Shown here piece by piece: positions 1 through 7,350 of a stretch of 8,909 nucleotides of DNA (positions are counted from its first letter, which is position 1; every line of letters begins with the position of its first letter). The DNA is from Anaerolineales bacterium. GTDB lineage: Bacteria > Chloroflexota > Anaerolineae > 4572-78 > J111. The notes beneath the pieces are model-generated. The model saw nothing but the letters and a program-made list of their open reading frames with translations, ran no database searches and had not been told where the DNA came from. The position numbers and the translations under genes were made by a program. The stretch spans positions 1 through 8,909 of the forward strand of contig JAAUSP010000302.1 of the NCBI GenBank assembly GCA_012032575.1, in the 5' to 3' direction.

Positions 1-73
1 CCCCACCCCACCGATACCCCCTGAAACTGACATTGCCGTTTAGCCACTTATTTGAGCGGGTGTGCCTGCTATT

Positions 74-101
74 TTGACGAATGGACCAAAAAGCATAATA
101 T
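74..101 (+). promoter_or_regulatory. sigma70-like promoter upstream of the amidohydrolase gene
   Basis: A -35 box TTGACG (74-79, five of six consensus bases) is followed by a 16-bp spacer and a -10 box TAATAT (96-101, four of six). The predicted transcript would start near 108 and leave a leader of about 55 nt before the ATG at 162. This is a consensus match only; no transcription evidence is available. Confidence 0.45.
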
Positions 102-110
102 TCAGAGACA

Positions 111-129
111 TTCACCGTTCACGGTTTTT
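111..129 (+). repeat. two 7-bp repeats forming a small hairpin with a T run
   Basis: TTCACCG (111-117) is followed directly by TTCACGG (118-124). Within them ACCG (114-117) pairs with CGGT (122-125) around a four-base loop, and five T (125-129) follow. It lies in the predicted leader of the amidohydrolase gene. It could be a weak attenuator, or a remnant of the heptamer palindromes found in the other gaps. The stem is too short to be sure of either. Confidence 0.35.
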
Positions 130-161
130 CACCCCCAAAACTGATAAAGCGAGGCTTTTTT

Positions 162-1601
162 ATGACAACACTACTGGTAAAAAATGCTGAGGTGCTGGTC
201 ACCGTGTGTGATGGGATCGCTCCCGCCGGAGGACCCCAGGAAATTAAGCGGGGCGCCATCGCCGTCGAAAATAATCGGATTGTGTGGGTTGGCCCCAGCG
301 CCGATGCCGAGCGCCAGATCGCCGTAACCCGGCCCGACCTGGCCCAAATGGGGTTTGACCAAACGATTGACGCCAGCGGCTGCGTGATTATCCCCGGTCT
401 GGTCAACTGCCATCACCACCTCTACCAAACCCTCACCCGCACCATCGGCACCGGCGTCGGCATGGTCCTGTTCGACTGGCTCAAATTTCTCTACCCCATC
501 TGGGCCGAGATGACCCCCGAAGCGGTTTACGTCAGCGCCAAAATCGGCCTGAGCGAACTGGTCTTAAGCGGCTGCACCACCGTGGCCGACCATCTCTACC
601 TTTACCCCAACGGCAGCAAAATTGACGACGAAATCCGGGCGGCCCAGGAAGTGGGCGTGCGCTTCCATCCCACGCGCGGCAGCATGAGCCTGGGTCAAAG
701 CCAGGGCGGACTGCCGCCCGACCGGGTTTGCGATACCGAACCGGATATCATCAAAGATTGTGCCCGGGCCATCGAAACCTTTCACGACCCCAACCCGCTG
801 TCAATGCTGCGTATTGGCGTGGCCCCTTGTTCACCTTTCAGCGTTACCGAAGCCCTGATGCGCGAGTCGGTGGAACTGGCCCGTCAGTACCCCCTGGTCA
901 ATTTGCACACCCACCTGGCCGAAACCAAAGACGAAGACCGTTTTTGCCTGGAAATGTTTGGCAAACGCCCGCTCGAATACGCCGAGTCGCTCAATTGGGC
1001 CGGCGAGGATGTCTGGTTTGCCCACATGGTTCATCCCAATGAGGCCGAGATTGACTGGCTGGCCCAAACCAATTCCGGAGTGTGTCACTGCCCCAACAGT
1101 AACATGCTGCTGGCCTCCGGTATTGCCCCGGTGCGGCAGATGCTCGACAAAAAAGTGCGGGTCGGCCTGGGCGTGGACGGCTCGGCCAGCAACGACGGCA
1201 ACCACATGCTCGGCGAGGCCCGCCAGGCCATGCTCCTCCAGCGGGTCGGCTGGCCCGGCTTTGAGTCGCGGGCCGACCGCCTGACCGCGCGGGAAGCCCT
1301 GGCCATCGCCACCGCCGGCGGGGCCAAAGTGCTGCGCCGCGACGATATTGCCGAGCTGGCCCCCGGCAAAGCCGCCGATTTTGTGGCTTTTCGGGTGGAC
1401 GACCTGCCTCACGCCGGCAGCCTGTCCGATCCGGTCGCCGCCTTGCTGACATGTGCGCCGCCCCAAGCTTGGTTATCGGTCATCAATGGCCGGATCGTCG
1501 TCGAAGACGGCCAATTTTTACCTTTCGATCTTGGCCCCGTCATCGAGCGGCACAATCAACTCAGCCGAGAAATGATGCAGCGAGCGGGAGTTGTAAGGTA
1601 G
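162..1601 (+). CDS. 8-oxoguanine deaminase-like amidohydrolase
   Basis: This 479-residue protein is a COG0402-type amidohydrolase (ATZ/TRZ group), a cytoplasmic metal-dependent deaminase with a TIM barrel between N- and C-terminal beta-sandwich segments. The metal and catalytic residues are visible: the HxH pair at H84 and H86 after PGLVN, H249 and E254 in NLHTHLAET, H288 in WFAHMV, and D339 in LGVDGSASND. The stretch around residues 172-187 (RGSMSLGQSQGGLPPD) resembles the substrate loop of 8-oxoguanine deaminases, which convert 8-oxoguanine to urate and ammonia. An s-triazine or other purine-like substrate remains possible. The ATG at 162 has a GAGG ribosome site at 151-154, and the length is usual for the family. 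The stop codon lies inside the left arm of the adjoining palindrome, so the last residues may be repeat-derived. No other purine-degradation gene is in the window. Confidence 0.85.
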   Translation: MTTLLVKNAEVLVTVCDGIAPAGGPQEIKRGAIAVENNRIVWVGPSADAERQIAVTRPDLAQMGFDQTIDASGCVIIPGLVNCHHHLYQTLTRTIGTGVGMVLFDWLKFLYPIWAEMTPEAVYVSAKIGLSELVLSGCTTVADHLYLYPNGSKIDDEIRAAQEVGVRFHPTRGSMSLGQSQGGLPPDRVCDTEPDIIKDCARAIETFHDPNPLSMLRIGVAPCSPFSVTEALMRESVELARQYPLVNLHTHLAETKDEDRFCLEMFGKRPLEYAESLNWAGEDVWFAHMVHPNEAEIDWLAQTNSGVCHCPNSNMLLASGIAPVRQMLDKKVRVGLGVDGSASNDGNHMLGEARQAMLLQRVGWPGFESRADRLTAREALAIATAGGAKVLRRDDIAELAPGKAADFVAFRVDDLPHAGSLSDPVAALLTCAPPQAWLSVINGRIVVEDGQFLPFDLGPVIERHNQLSREMMQRAGVVR

Positions 1602-1713
1602 CAGGGAGCAAGATCGCAAGGTCGCAAAGTAGCAGGGTCGCAAGTAGCAAAAAAGCAATCCTGCTACTCTGCTACCCTGCTACCCTGTTACCCTGCTACC
1701 CTGTTACCCTGTC
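1597..1713. repeat. intergenic palindrome with 8-bp repeat units
   Basis: The right arm (1661-1713) is six 8-bp units of the form CTGCTACC or CTGTTACC followed by a partial unit. The left arm (1597-1649) carries diverged complementary units such as GGTAGCAG, GTCGCAAA and GTAGCAGG. The innermost pairing is AGTAGCA (1643-1649) with TGCTACT (1662-1668). The left arm overlaps the stop codon of the upstream gene, and the right arm ends 7 bp before the ATG of the next gene. It could form a long imperfect hairpin in DNA or RNA. It matches the architecture of the other gap palindromes but has 8-bp rather than 7-bp periodicity. Confidence 0.8.
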
Positions 1714-1720
1714 TAATCCT

Positions 1721-2663
1721 ATGTCGAAACTGGATTATTTGCAGCAGAAAAAGTTAAGCCAGGCCGATGAACTGCGCGAGATTTTGGCCCGGCTGGAAGC
1801 GGCCCTGCCCCGGATTAAAACGCTGGAAGCTCAGAGCAGCCTCGATCTGCTGCTGGATTTGGATCGGCTGGACCTGCTCTTTCAACAGTTGGCGTCTGTC
1901 GGAATAGATTTTCTGCCGGAGCAGGGTCGCTTTCACTCGCTGCTGGCCCGGCTGCAAAAGCAGGCCGGACCGCTGCTGCATTCGTTGGGAGGAGCGGCTT
2001 CACTCAACGCGCAGCGCCCTGTGCCTGCGCCGCCGTCCGAAAAATGGTGGTGGTACCTGGATCGGCTGGTGGCGGAGCGGCAGCGCCAGTTGAGACGGCA
2101 GCTAACCCTCATTGGCGTCATTATTCTGGCTGTCATTGGCGGGATTATTTTGCTGTTTAATACGGTGCTGGCCCCCTCGCCGGAGGTGGTGGCGCGTTTG
2201 GACGCTGAAAATAACGCTTTTGAGGCCATCGAAGCCGGGCAATATGAAGAAGCGTTGGCCTTTGTTCAGCAGGGCTTGCAAAAAGTACCCGACGAGCCGG
2301 AACTGCTGCTGTTGCAAGGCGTGGTTCAGGAAAGGGTGGGCGACAAAACCTCTGCCGCCGCCAGTTTCGATCAGGCCCAGGCCCGGCTGAATGACCCTCT
2401 CAATTTTATCTCACCCGCAGCCAGCTTTATTTGAGGGTAGGACAACCCGGTGAGGCTGAACTCGACGCCAGGGCTGCCATTGAGTTGGACAACAAACTGG
2501 CCTCAGCCTGGCTTTTACTGGGGCAAAGCTTGGAGAATCAGCAAAAGTAAGCGATGCCATCGCCGCCTACCAACAGGCCAACCAACTGGCCTCCGCCAGC
2601 GGCGACAGCGAGATCATTGTCCTGGCCCGCATGGCCCTGGCCAGAATGGGGGGCGGGCTGTAG
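1721..2663 (+). CDS. single-pass membrane TPR protein, two frameshifts
   Basis: The first open segment (1721-2434) gives 237 residues: a Leu-rich helical N-terminus (about 1-90), a Pro-rich linker (about 98-106), an Arg-rich stretch (about 115-127), one transmembrane helix (about 128-147) and the first TPRs (from about 163). The positive-inside rule places the N-terminus in the cytoplasm and the TPRs outside. The frame breaks near the C run at 2395-2397. Reading one base back recovers clear TPR sequence (QFYLTRSQLYLRVGQ, then ELDARAAIELDNKLASAW) up to a TAA at 2548. A second break at the A run 2543-2546 recovers VSDAIAAYQQANQLA, ending at TAG 2661-2663. Restoring one C and one A yields about 314 residues with roughly four TPRs. 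The frame is also open upstream to 1451, but that part translates repeat DNA and overlaps the amidohydrolase, so ATG 1721 was chosen. No ribosome site is visible. The partner and function are unknown. Confidence 0.7.
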
Positions 2664-2699
2664 CGAAGCAGGGTTTTAATCAGGAGTAGTGTTAAATCT

Positions 2700-2759
2700 C
2701 GTGATACGTGATACGTGATGCGTGACAAATCCATCACGCATCACGTATCACGTATCACG
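2700..2759. repeat. perfect 26-bp palindrome with 7-bp repeat units
   Basis: The left arm (2700-2725) is CGTGATA twice, CGTGATG once, then CGTGA. An 8-nt spacer (2726-2733) follows, and the right arm (2734-2759) is the exact reverse complement over all 26 bases. It sits between two convergent genes, 36 bp after the stop of the membrane TPR gene and 23 bp before the stop of the HAD gene. It could act as a bidirectional terminator or transcript-end hairpin, but neither side has a proper T tract. Confidence 0.9.
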
Positions 2760-2782
2760 CCCGCCCAATTCTTAAAACACCT

Positions 2783-3478
2783 TTATCCCCCTGGAAACAC
2801 AATCCCCTCCAACTCCAGCAAACTTTCAATCATCCAGGGAGCGGTGTTTGGCTCGCGTCCGGGGCGGTTGATGAGAATCGCATCAATCCCAACTCCATTG
2901 GCCCCCTCCACATCGTCCACCGGATTATCGCCCACGTAGAGCAGTTGGCTGGCCGGCACGCCTGCTTCCTCAATGGCCATCTGAAAGATGCGCGGGTGCG
3001 GTTTGGTCACGCCCACAATCGCCGAAACGATAATAAAATCGAAATAATCAAAAATGTTGAGCTTGGGCAGCAAGTCGAGCAGGTGCGTGCCATAGTTGGA
3101 GACGACGCCCAGGGGCACGCCTCGGCGTTTCAGCGTTTCCAAAATAGGCAGGCTATCGGGGAAAAGACTGTCGAAATAGTTGCGCTTGAACAGTTCCCAC
3201 ATGCGCCGGGCGACAATCGGGCTGTGGGGAAACAGATCGTTGAAAATAGTCAGCCACCAGTTGTTGACGCTGTCGTCATCCAGGCCCAAACCCACCGCCT
3301 CGTGGCGGCGCAGGGAAAGGGTATGCAGCATGCTCAGGCGCAAATCGGCCGGCGAGACAAAGCGATGGGGTACATTCACACTGCCCAAAAATTCAGCAAA
3401 GGGCGCATCATCCTCAAAGCCGACCAGCGTGCCGCCAATATCAAAGATAACCGTGTGGTAGCGACGATTCTGAGCCAC
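2783..3478 (-). CDS. HAD-superfamily hydrolase
   Basis: This 231-residue protein has the four haloacid-dehalogenase motifs in order: motif I FDIGGTL (nucleophile D13), motif II VVSNYG (S127), motif III K159 in VTKPHP, and motif IV GDNPVDD (D184, D188, D189). The region between motifs I and II is a helical cap (about 25-100). HAD enzymes are mostly cytoplasmic phosphatases acting through an aspartyl-phosphate. Here the second Asp of motif I, the usual general acid/base, is Gly15, so ordinary phosphatase activity is uncertain. The start is GTG at 3478; no ATG, GTG or TTG lies upstream in frame before a stop. Its ribosome site is weak (GAGAG about 12 nt upstream). It has its own promoter at 3557-3584 and is convergent with the membrane TPR gene. 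The substrate is unknown. Confidence 0.85.
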   Translation of the reverse strand: MAQNRRYHTVIFDIGGTLVGFEDDAPFAEFLGSVNVPHRFVSPADLRLSMLHTLSLRRHEAVGLGLDDDSVNNWWLTIFNDLFPHSPIVARRMWELFKRNYFDSLFPDSLPILETLKRRGVPLGVVSNYGTHLLDLLPKLNIFDYFDFIIVSAIVGVTKPHPRIFQMAIEEAGVPASQLLYVGDNPVDDVEGANGVGIDAILINRPGREPNTAPWMIESLLELEGIVFPGG

Positions 3479-3556
3479 GGGCTGAAAACTCTCTCGAAAA
3501 CGAATTTTGACCTCACAGTGGGGGTGGGGAAGGAGGGGGAGACACTGCTGGCTCCC

Positions 3557-3584
3557 ATTATAAACGAGTGGTAAGAATGGTCAA
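3557..3584 (-). promoter_or_regulatory. sigma70-like promoter for the HAD gene
   Basis: On the minus strand TTGACC (3579-3584, five of six consensus bases) is followed by a 16-bp spacer and a perfect TATAAT (3557-3562). Transcription would start near 3550, giving a leader of about 70 nt before the GTG at 3478. It begins 9 bp past the stop of the upstream TPR gene, so the HAD gene can be expressed independently of it. Confidence 0.65.
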
Positions 3585-3592
3585 ATTGGTGT

Positions 3593-4971
3593 TTAGGTCG
3601 AGAACCCGGCCAGCAGGTTTTGAAAGCGGGGATCAAACCGCAGCAGCTCAAAATCGGGGTCGGTGAAGGCATTGACCAGCACATTCCCGGTTTTATCTAC
3701 CCGCAGCGCCTCTCTCAAGTGATCCATCGCCTCGCCGAGCCGGTCTTGCCCGGCCAAAAGGCAGGCCCGATTATAAAAAGCAGCACTGTCGTGGGGATTC
3801 AGCCGGACTGCTTCGGCATAGTCGGTCAGGGCAGCATTCGCTTTGCCCCCAGGTGGTGATAGAGCAAAGCACGATTGTAGAATACAGCGGCATCGAGGGG
3901 ATTAAGCCGGAGAGCCTGTTCGTAATCGGCCAGAGCCAGCTCAGAATCACCCATTTTGTGATAACTGTTGGCGCGACCAGCCAGAGCAGCCCCCAATTCG
4001 GGGTTGTGCCGGAGCGCCTGGCTAAAATTGACCACGGCTCGACTATGATCGCCTTGCCCGGCGTAAACCAGCGCCCGCCCCAATGCGCCCCGGGCGTCCT
4101 GCGGGTCAAGCCGGATCGCCTCGGCAAAGTCGGCCAGGGCGGCTTCGGCTTGGCTCTGGCGGTAGTGCAGGGTAGCTCGCGCGATCCAGGCTTCAATATC
4201 CGCCGAATTGAGGTGAATAGCCTGGTCAAAATCGGCCACCGCGCCGGGCAGATCGCCCTGCCTGGCTCGAATCAAACCCCGCCCGTGGTAAGCTTTGGCT
4301 TCGTGCGAGTCCAACCGGAGCGCAGTTTCAAAATCGGCCAGGGCCGCACTATCCTCACCCATTTCGGCATAACTGCCGCCCCGGCCGACAAAAGCCAGCG
4401 GATCCATAGCATCAAGCAAAATAGCTTGCGTATAGTCATTGAGAGCTATCACATAAGCCCCTTTTTTAGCATACAAGCGACCTCGCCCTAAATAAGCAGC
4501 AGCATCCTGCGGGTCAACTTGCAACACTGCCGCAAAGTCGGCCAAAGCTGCCTCGTCCTGTTCGAGTTCGGCGTAACACCTGCCGCGATTGTACAGGGCA
4601 GCCAAGTAGGCGGGATCAAGGCTCAGGGCGGCGCTGTAATCGGCGATAGCTGGCTCAAAGGCTTGCCGGTCGAAATGGGCATTGCCCCGCCCCACCCAAT
4701 ACCGGGCGGTTTCCGGGTCCAGCCGAATCGCCTGATCAAAATCGGCCAGGGCTGGCTCAAAGGCTTTCATTTTGCGATAAAGATTGCCGCGCTGGTAAAA
4801 AACAGCGGCAGTGCCATCGAGCCGGAGGACCTGGCTGTAGTCGTCAACGGCCTGTTCATACTGGCCCGCTTTTTCGTAAAGCTGGCCGCGTTTCAGATAA
4901 GCATCAATTTCGTCAGGATTCCTTGCTATTGACGCCGTATAGTCATCGAGAGAAGGGTGAGTTTGACTCAT
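3593..4971 (-). CDS. TPR-array protein, one frameshift near the C-terminus
   Basis: The main segment (3826-4971) gives 381 residues made almost entirely of 34-residue tetratricopeptide repeats. Typical units have G, Y and A at consensus positions and end in a form like ALADFDQAIRLDP. The frame breaks at the five-base C run 3846-3850 (G run on the coding strand). Adding one G continues the eleventh repeat as NAALTDYAEAVRLNPHD, then a twelfth, and a short tail (DPDFELLRFDPRFQNLLAG) ending at TAA 3593-3595. The corrected protein is about 459 residues with about 12 repeats. No signal peptide or membrane helix is visible, so it is probably a cytoplasmic protein-interaction scaffold. The tail with DPDFE and DPRFQ is common at the end of bacterial TPR proteins. 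The ATG at 4971 is the only in-frame start; AAAGGAG (4987-4993) lies 15 nt upstream, an unusually long spacing. Confidence 0.8.
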
Positions 4972-5000
4972 AACCGTACATTCATTCTCCTTTAGCGGGC

Positions 5001-5029
5001 ATTATACCAGATTGACAAAAATTTGTAGA
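5001..5029 (-). promoter_or_regulatory. extended -10 promoter for the TPR-array gene
   Basis: On the minus strand a perfect TATAAT (5001-5006) is preceded directly by TGG, an extended -10 element. A weak -35 box TCTACA (5024-5029, four of six) lies 17 bp upstream. The start would be near 4994, so the leader is only about 23 nt and the AAAGGAG ribosome site lies at its 5' end. A palindrome ACAAA-AA-TTTGT (5015-5026) overlaps the -35 region and could be an operator. Confidence 0.6.
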
Positions 5030-5086
5030 TTAACTGGCTTTAAGATACACTGGGCCGGGTGGGATTATCCTACGTAATATAAACGG

Positions 5087-5107
5087 AAGACGCGAGACGC
5101 AAGACGG
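5087..5107. repeat. three tandem 7-bp repeats, single arm
   Basis: AAGACGC, GAGACGC and AAGACGG follow each other without gaps. No complementary arm is present nearby. It looks like one arm of the heptamer palindromes seen elsewhere, either decayed or never paired. It lies between the two divergent promoters. Confidence 0.65.
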
Positions 5108-5125
5108 ATTGCATAGCCTAAGTTT

Positions 5126-5154
5126 TTGACAAAAGCTTAACCCCATGTTACTAT
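5126..5154 (+). promoter_or_regulatory. sigma70-like promoter for the ROK regulator gene
   Basis: A perfect TTGACA (5126-5131) is followed by a 17-bp spacer and TACTAT (5149-5154, four of six). The start would be near 5161, leaving a leader of about 75 nt before the GTG at 5237. It may also drive the downstream operon, since no other strong promoter was seen before the deacetylase gene. Confidence 0.65.
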
Positions 5155-5197
5155 TTCTTACAGTAAGTAACTAACTCCCTTTGAAGTGGTTGTTACT
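5147..5197. promoter_or_regulatory. candidate operator cluster at the ROK promoter
   Basis: GTTACT occurs at 5147-5152 and 5192-5197, and its reverse complement AGTAAC at 5166-5171. A perfect palindrome CTTAC-A-GTAAG (5157-5167) lies between the first two. The first copy overlaps the -10 box and the palindrome covers the predicted transcription start, positions suited to repression. Binding of the adjacent regulator's own product is a guess from this placement; ROK repressors often control their own gene and their neighbours. Confidence 0.4.
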
Positions 5198-5236
5198 CGT
5201 CTGCTCGGTGCAGAGCCAGGAGCGAAAAGGTGAATT

Positions 5237-6450
5237 GTGGATAAAGATTATGCAAACCACACCGGCGACGCCACACTCCTGCGCAAAGTTAACGAATCGG
5301 CTATTCTTGAACTGATTCGTGAGCGAGGCCCCCTCTCGCGATCCGATTTGGCTCGTCTGCTTCATCTTAGCCCCCCCACGATTACCCGCATTGTTAATCC
5401 GCTTATCGAAGCCGGCCTGGTTCTGGAAGGTGATCCCGGTGACTCCAAAGGCGGCCGTCGGCCCATTTTGCTAACCTTCAACTCTCAGGCCAGCCTGATT
5501 GTCGGCGTTTACGTAGGCCAGAATATTGTGGGCGCACTGGCCGACCTGAACGGCGAGATTTTTGAACGGCGCACGCTGCCCTCCCTGCCGGGCGAAGCCG
5601 GCGTCCAACGCCTGATTGACTTTATCAGCGAGTTGTGCCAGGCTGCTACCCCCATGGCGCGCCGCTGCGAGGAGTAGGAGTAGGCATCCCTTCGATTGCA
5701 GTGCTGGATGATGGCCTGATCACCTGGGCCCCCAGCTTTGGCTGGCGCAACCTGCCGCTCAAACAGCGGCTGCAGGAAGCGCTTGAACTGCCGGTTTTTA
5801 TTGAGAATTCCGTCAATCTGATTGCTTTGGGCGAAAGCTGGCGCGGCGGCGGTCAGGGGTTGCGTAATCTGTTGTGCATTCAGTTTGGCGATAGCATCGG
5901 GGCCGGCCTTATTCTCAACGGTCAGCTTTATCGAGGCTCTCACTATGCCGCCGGCGAGGTGGGCTACCTCATCCCCAACGAGCGCTACCTGGGCCAAACT
6001 TACGATAACTATGGCTGCCTGGAAGGGTTGGCGGGCAGTTCGGGGATTGTGCAGCGGGCCTGGCAGCGCTTGCAGAGCGGTCAGTCGTCAATTCTGGCCC
6101 AAACCGAATTCGCCAGCCTGACTGCCGAACAGGTTTTGGCCGCTGCCGCTGCCGGCGATGGTCTGGCTCAGGCCGTGGTACAGGAAACAGTGGACTATCT
6201 GAGTATTGCTGTGGCCAACATGGCCTGCGTCATTGATCCCGACCGGATCATTATCGGTGGGGACTTGGCCGTGTTTGGCGAGTTGTTTGTCGAGCCGATT
6301 CGCGCCCGCGTGACCGGCCTCATTCCGGTTACACCGGATATCCGGGTGTCGGAGTTGGGGCTGGATGCTGCCGTATTGGGGGCAGTGGCCACTGCCCTCC
6401 GCCAGACCAGCGATTGGTTGTTTGTACAGCGTCAGCGGGCGATTTCGTGA
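5237..6450 (+). CDS. ROK-family transcriptional regulator, one frameshift
   Basis: This is a NagC/XylR-type regulator: an N-terminal winged helix-turn-helix (about 17-65, with ISR-like LSRSDLARLLHLSPPTITRIV), then GGRRP, then a ROK sugar-kinase-like fold that senses a sugar. The gene appears as two overlapping segments, 5237-5677 and 5635-6450. One base added to the five-C run at 5649-5653 joins them as CQAATP-HGAPLRGVGVGIPSI and gives about 404 residues, normal for the family. The kinase site is degenerate: the usual END(A)N motif is ENSVN (190-194), so the catalytic Asp is Ser192. The zinc motif is reduced to a single Cys in YGCLE, and the His of GHxxx is Tyr244 in GEVGY. It should therefore bind DNA and ligand rather than phosphorylate. 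The GTG start has AAGGTGA only 3 nt upstream. It probably controls the three genes that follow. Confidence 0.85.
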
Positions 6451-6486
6451 TATTAAAAAACAGAGAGGTACAACTTGCTCGTTTTG

Positions 6487-6535
6487 GAGATTGGAGATTG
6501 GAGACTCAGACTAACAATCTCCAATCTCCAATCTC
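6487..6535. repeat. perfect 18-bp palindrome with 7-bp repeat units
   Basis: The left arm (6487-6504) consists of overlapping GGAGATT heptamers. The right arm (6518-6535) is its exact reverse complement, and the spacer is 13 nt. A flanking pair CTCGT (about 6478-6482) and ACGAG (about 6543-6547) could extend the structure. It lies in the 115-bp gap between the regulator and deacetylase genes, 19 bp before the GGAGG ribosome site, so in mRNA it would form just upstream of translation start. Confidence 0.88.
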
Positions 6536-6565
6536 TCTTTGTACGAGACTTTTTGGAGGATGTAA

Positions 6566-7267
6566 ATGCGTATCTTAGCCGTCGGGGCGCACCCGGATGA
6601 TGTGGAGATTTTGTGCGCCGGTACGTTAGCTCGCTACGTGGCCCAGGGCCACCACGTCACGATGGTTCACGCCTGCCGGGGCGACAAGGGTCACGGCCAG
6701 ATTTTGCACCACGAAGTGGGTATGGTCCGTGATCAGGAGGCCAAAGCTGCTGCCGCCGTGATTGGGGCCGAAGCCATGTGCCTGGACTTTCTGGATGGCG
6801 AAATCTACGCCACCGAGGAAGCTATGATCCGCTTTGTCGAGATGATCCGCATCACCAGGCCCGATTTGATTATCACCCATCACCCCGACGACTATCATGG
6901 CGACCACAACGCCGTGACCAAATTGACCCTCGACGCCAGCTTTCTGGCGACGCTGCCCTATTATGTTACCGCCCAGCCGCCTCATCCCCTGGCCCCGCCG
7001 ATTTATTTTATGGATACCCTGGCCGGAATTGACTTTACCCCGACCGAATATGTGGACATCAGCGCCACCCTCGAAATGAAAAAAGAAGCCATGACCCGGC
7101 ACAACAGCCAGATTACCTGGCTCAAAGAACACCACGCCACCGATATTCTCGACTTTATTGAGACGATTGCCCGTTTTCGCGGGCTGCAATGCGGCGCTCG
7201 CTACGCCGAAGGCTTCCAGAGCGCCCGCTCCTGGGGCCGGATTCCGGCCAAACGATTGCTGCCGTGA
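6566..7267 (+). CDS. PIG-L/LmbE-family zinc deacetylase
   Basis: This 233-residue protein has the family's metal site: AHPDD at the N-terminus (H9, catalytic D11, metal D12) and H114 in HPDDYHGDHN. The family (MshB, BshB, PIG-L) removes acetyl groups from N-acetylglucosamine-type substrates. The length is close to BshB1-like members, so bacillithiol-type or another N-acetylated sugar substrate is possible, but no bacillithiol partner gene is in the window. No signal peptide is visible, so it is cytoplasmic. The ATG is well supported by GGAGG (6555-6559) at 6-nt spacing. Its place behind a ROK regulator and before a UroD-like and an isomerase-like gene suggests a carbohydrate-catabolic role rather than thiol synthesis. 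Confidence 0.9.
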   Translation: MRILAVGAHPDDVEILCAGTLARYVAQGHHVTMVHACRGDKGHGQILHHEVGMVRDQEAKAAAAVIGAEAMCLDFLDGEIYATEEAMIRFVEMIRITRPDLIITHHPDDYHGDHNAVTKLTLDASFLATLPYYVTAQPPHPLAPPIYFMDTLAGIDFTPTEYVDISATLEMKKEAMTRHNSQITWLKEHHATDILDFIETIARFRGLQCGARYAEGFQSARSWGRIPAKRLLP

Positions 7268-7268
7268 C

Positions 7269-7329
7269 GACCGGAGACGGAGGACCGAGGACGGGGGAAT
7301 AGCCGGTCCTCGGTCTACGGTCCCCGGTC
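7269..7329. repeat. imperfect palindrome with 7-bp repeat units
   Basis: The left arm is GACCGGA, GACGGAG, GACCGAG, GACGGGG (from 7269). The right arm has GGTCCTC, GGTCTAC, GGTCCCC, GGTC (to 7329). Over 24 aligned positions (7269-7292 against 7306-7329), 20 pair. It begins one base after the deacetylase stop and ends 7 bp before the ribosome site of the next gene, filling most of the 83-bp gap. Confidence 0.8.
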
Positions 7330-7350
7330 ATTTCATAGGGGGATAAACTA

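Noticed and set aside
831..1466. 211-residue open frame on the minus strand
   Set aside because: It lies wholly inside the well-supported amidohydrolase gene and shows no recognisable domain; it is a GC-driven shadow.
1597..1713. CRISPR array
   Set aside because: The repeats are 8 bp, without spacers, and arranged as opposing arms; no cas gene is present.
1451..1720. N-terminal extension of the membrane TPR protein
   Set aside because: It would overlap the amidohydrolase by 150 bp and translate the CTGCTACC repeats; it has no protein-like character.
2450..2689. 79-residue open frame as a separate gene
   Set aside because: It is rich in Trp, Arg and Pro with no family resemblance, while the other two frames across the same DNA give TPR sequence continuous with the upstream gene.
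2700..2759. Classical intrinsic terminator
   Set aside because: The stem is strong but no run of T follows on either strand, so termination cannot be claimed from sequence.
2945..3574. 209-residue open frame on the plus strand
   Set aside because: Antisense to the HAD gene, whose four motifs are intact; no domain or ribosome site of its own was seen.
3853..4932. Two long plus-strand open frames (3853-4491 and 4519-4932)
   Set aside because: They are antisense to the TPR array and show periodic sequence that simply mirrors the repeats.
2395..5653. Programmed ribosomal frameshifting at the gene breaks
   Set aside because: The sites lack a slippery heptamer with a downstream structure, occur in unrelated genes, and share only homopolymer runs; sequencing error is simpler.
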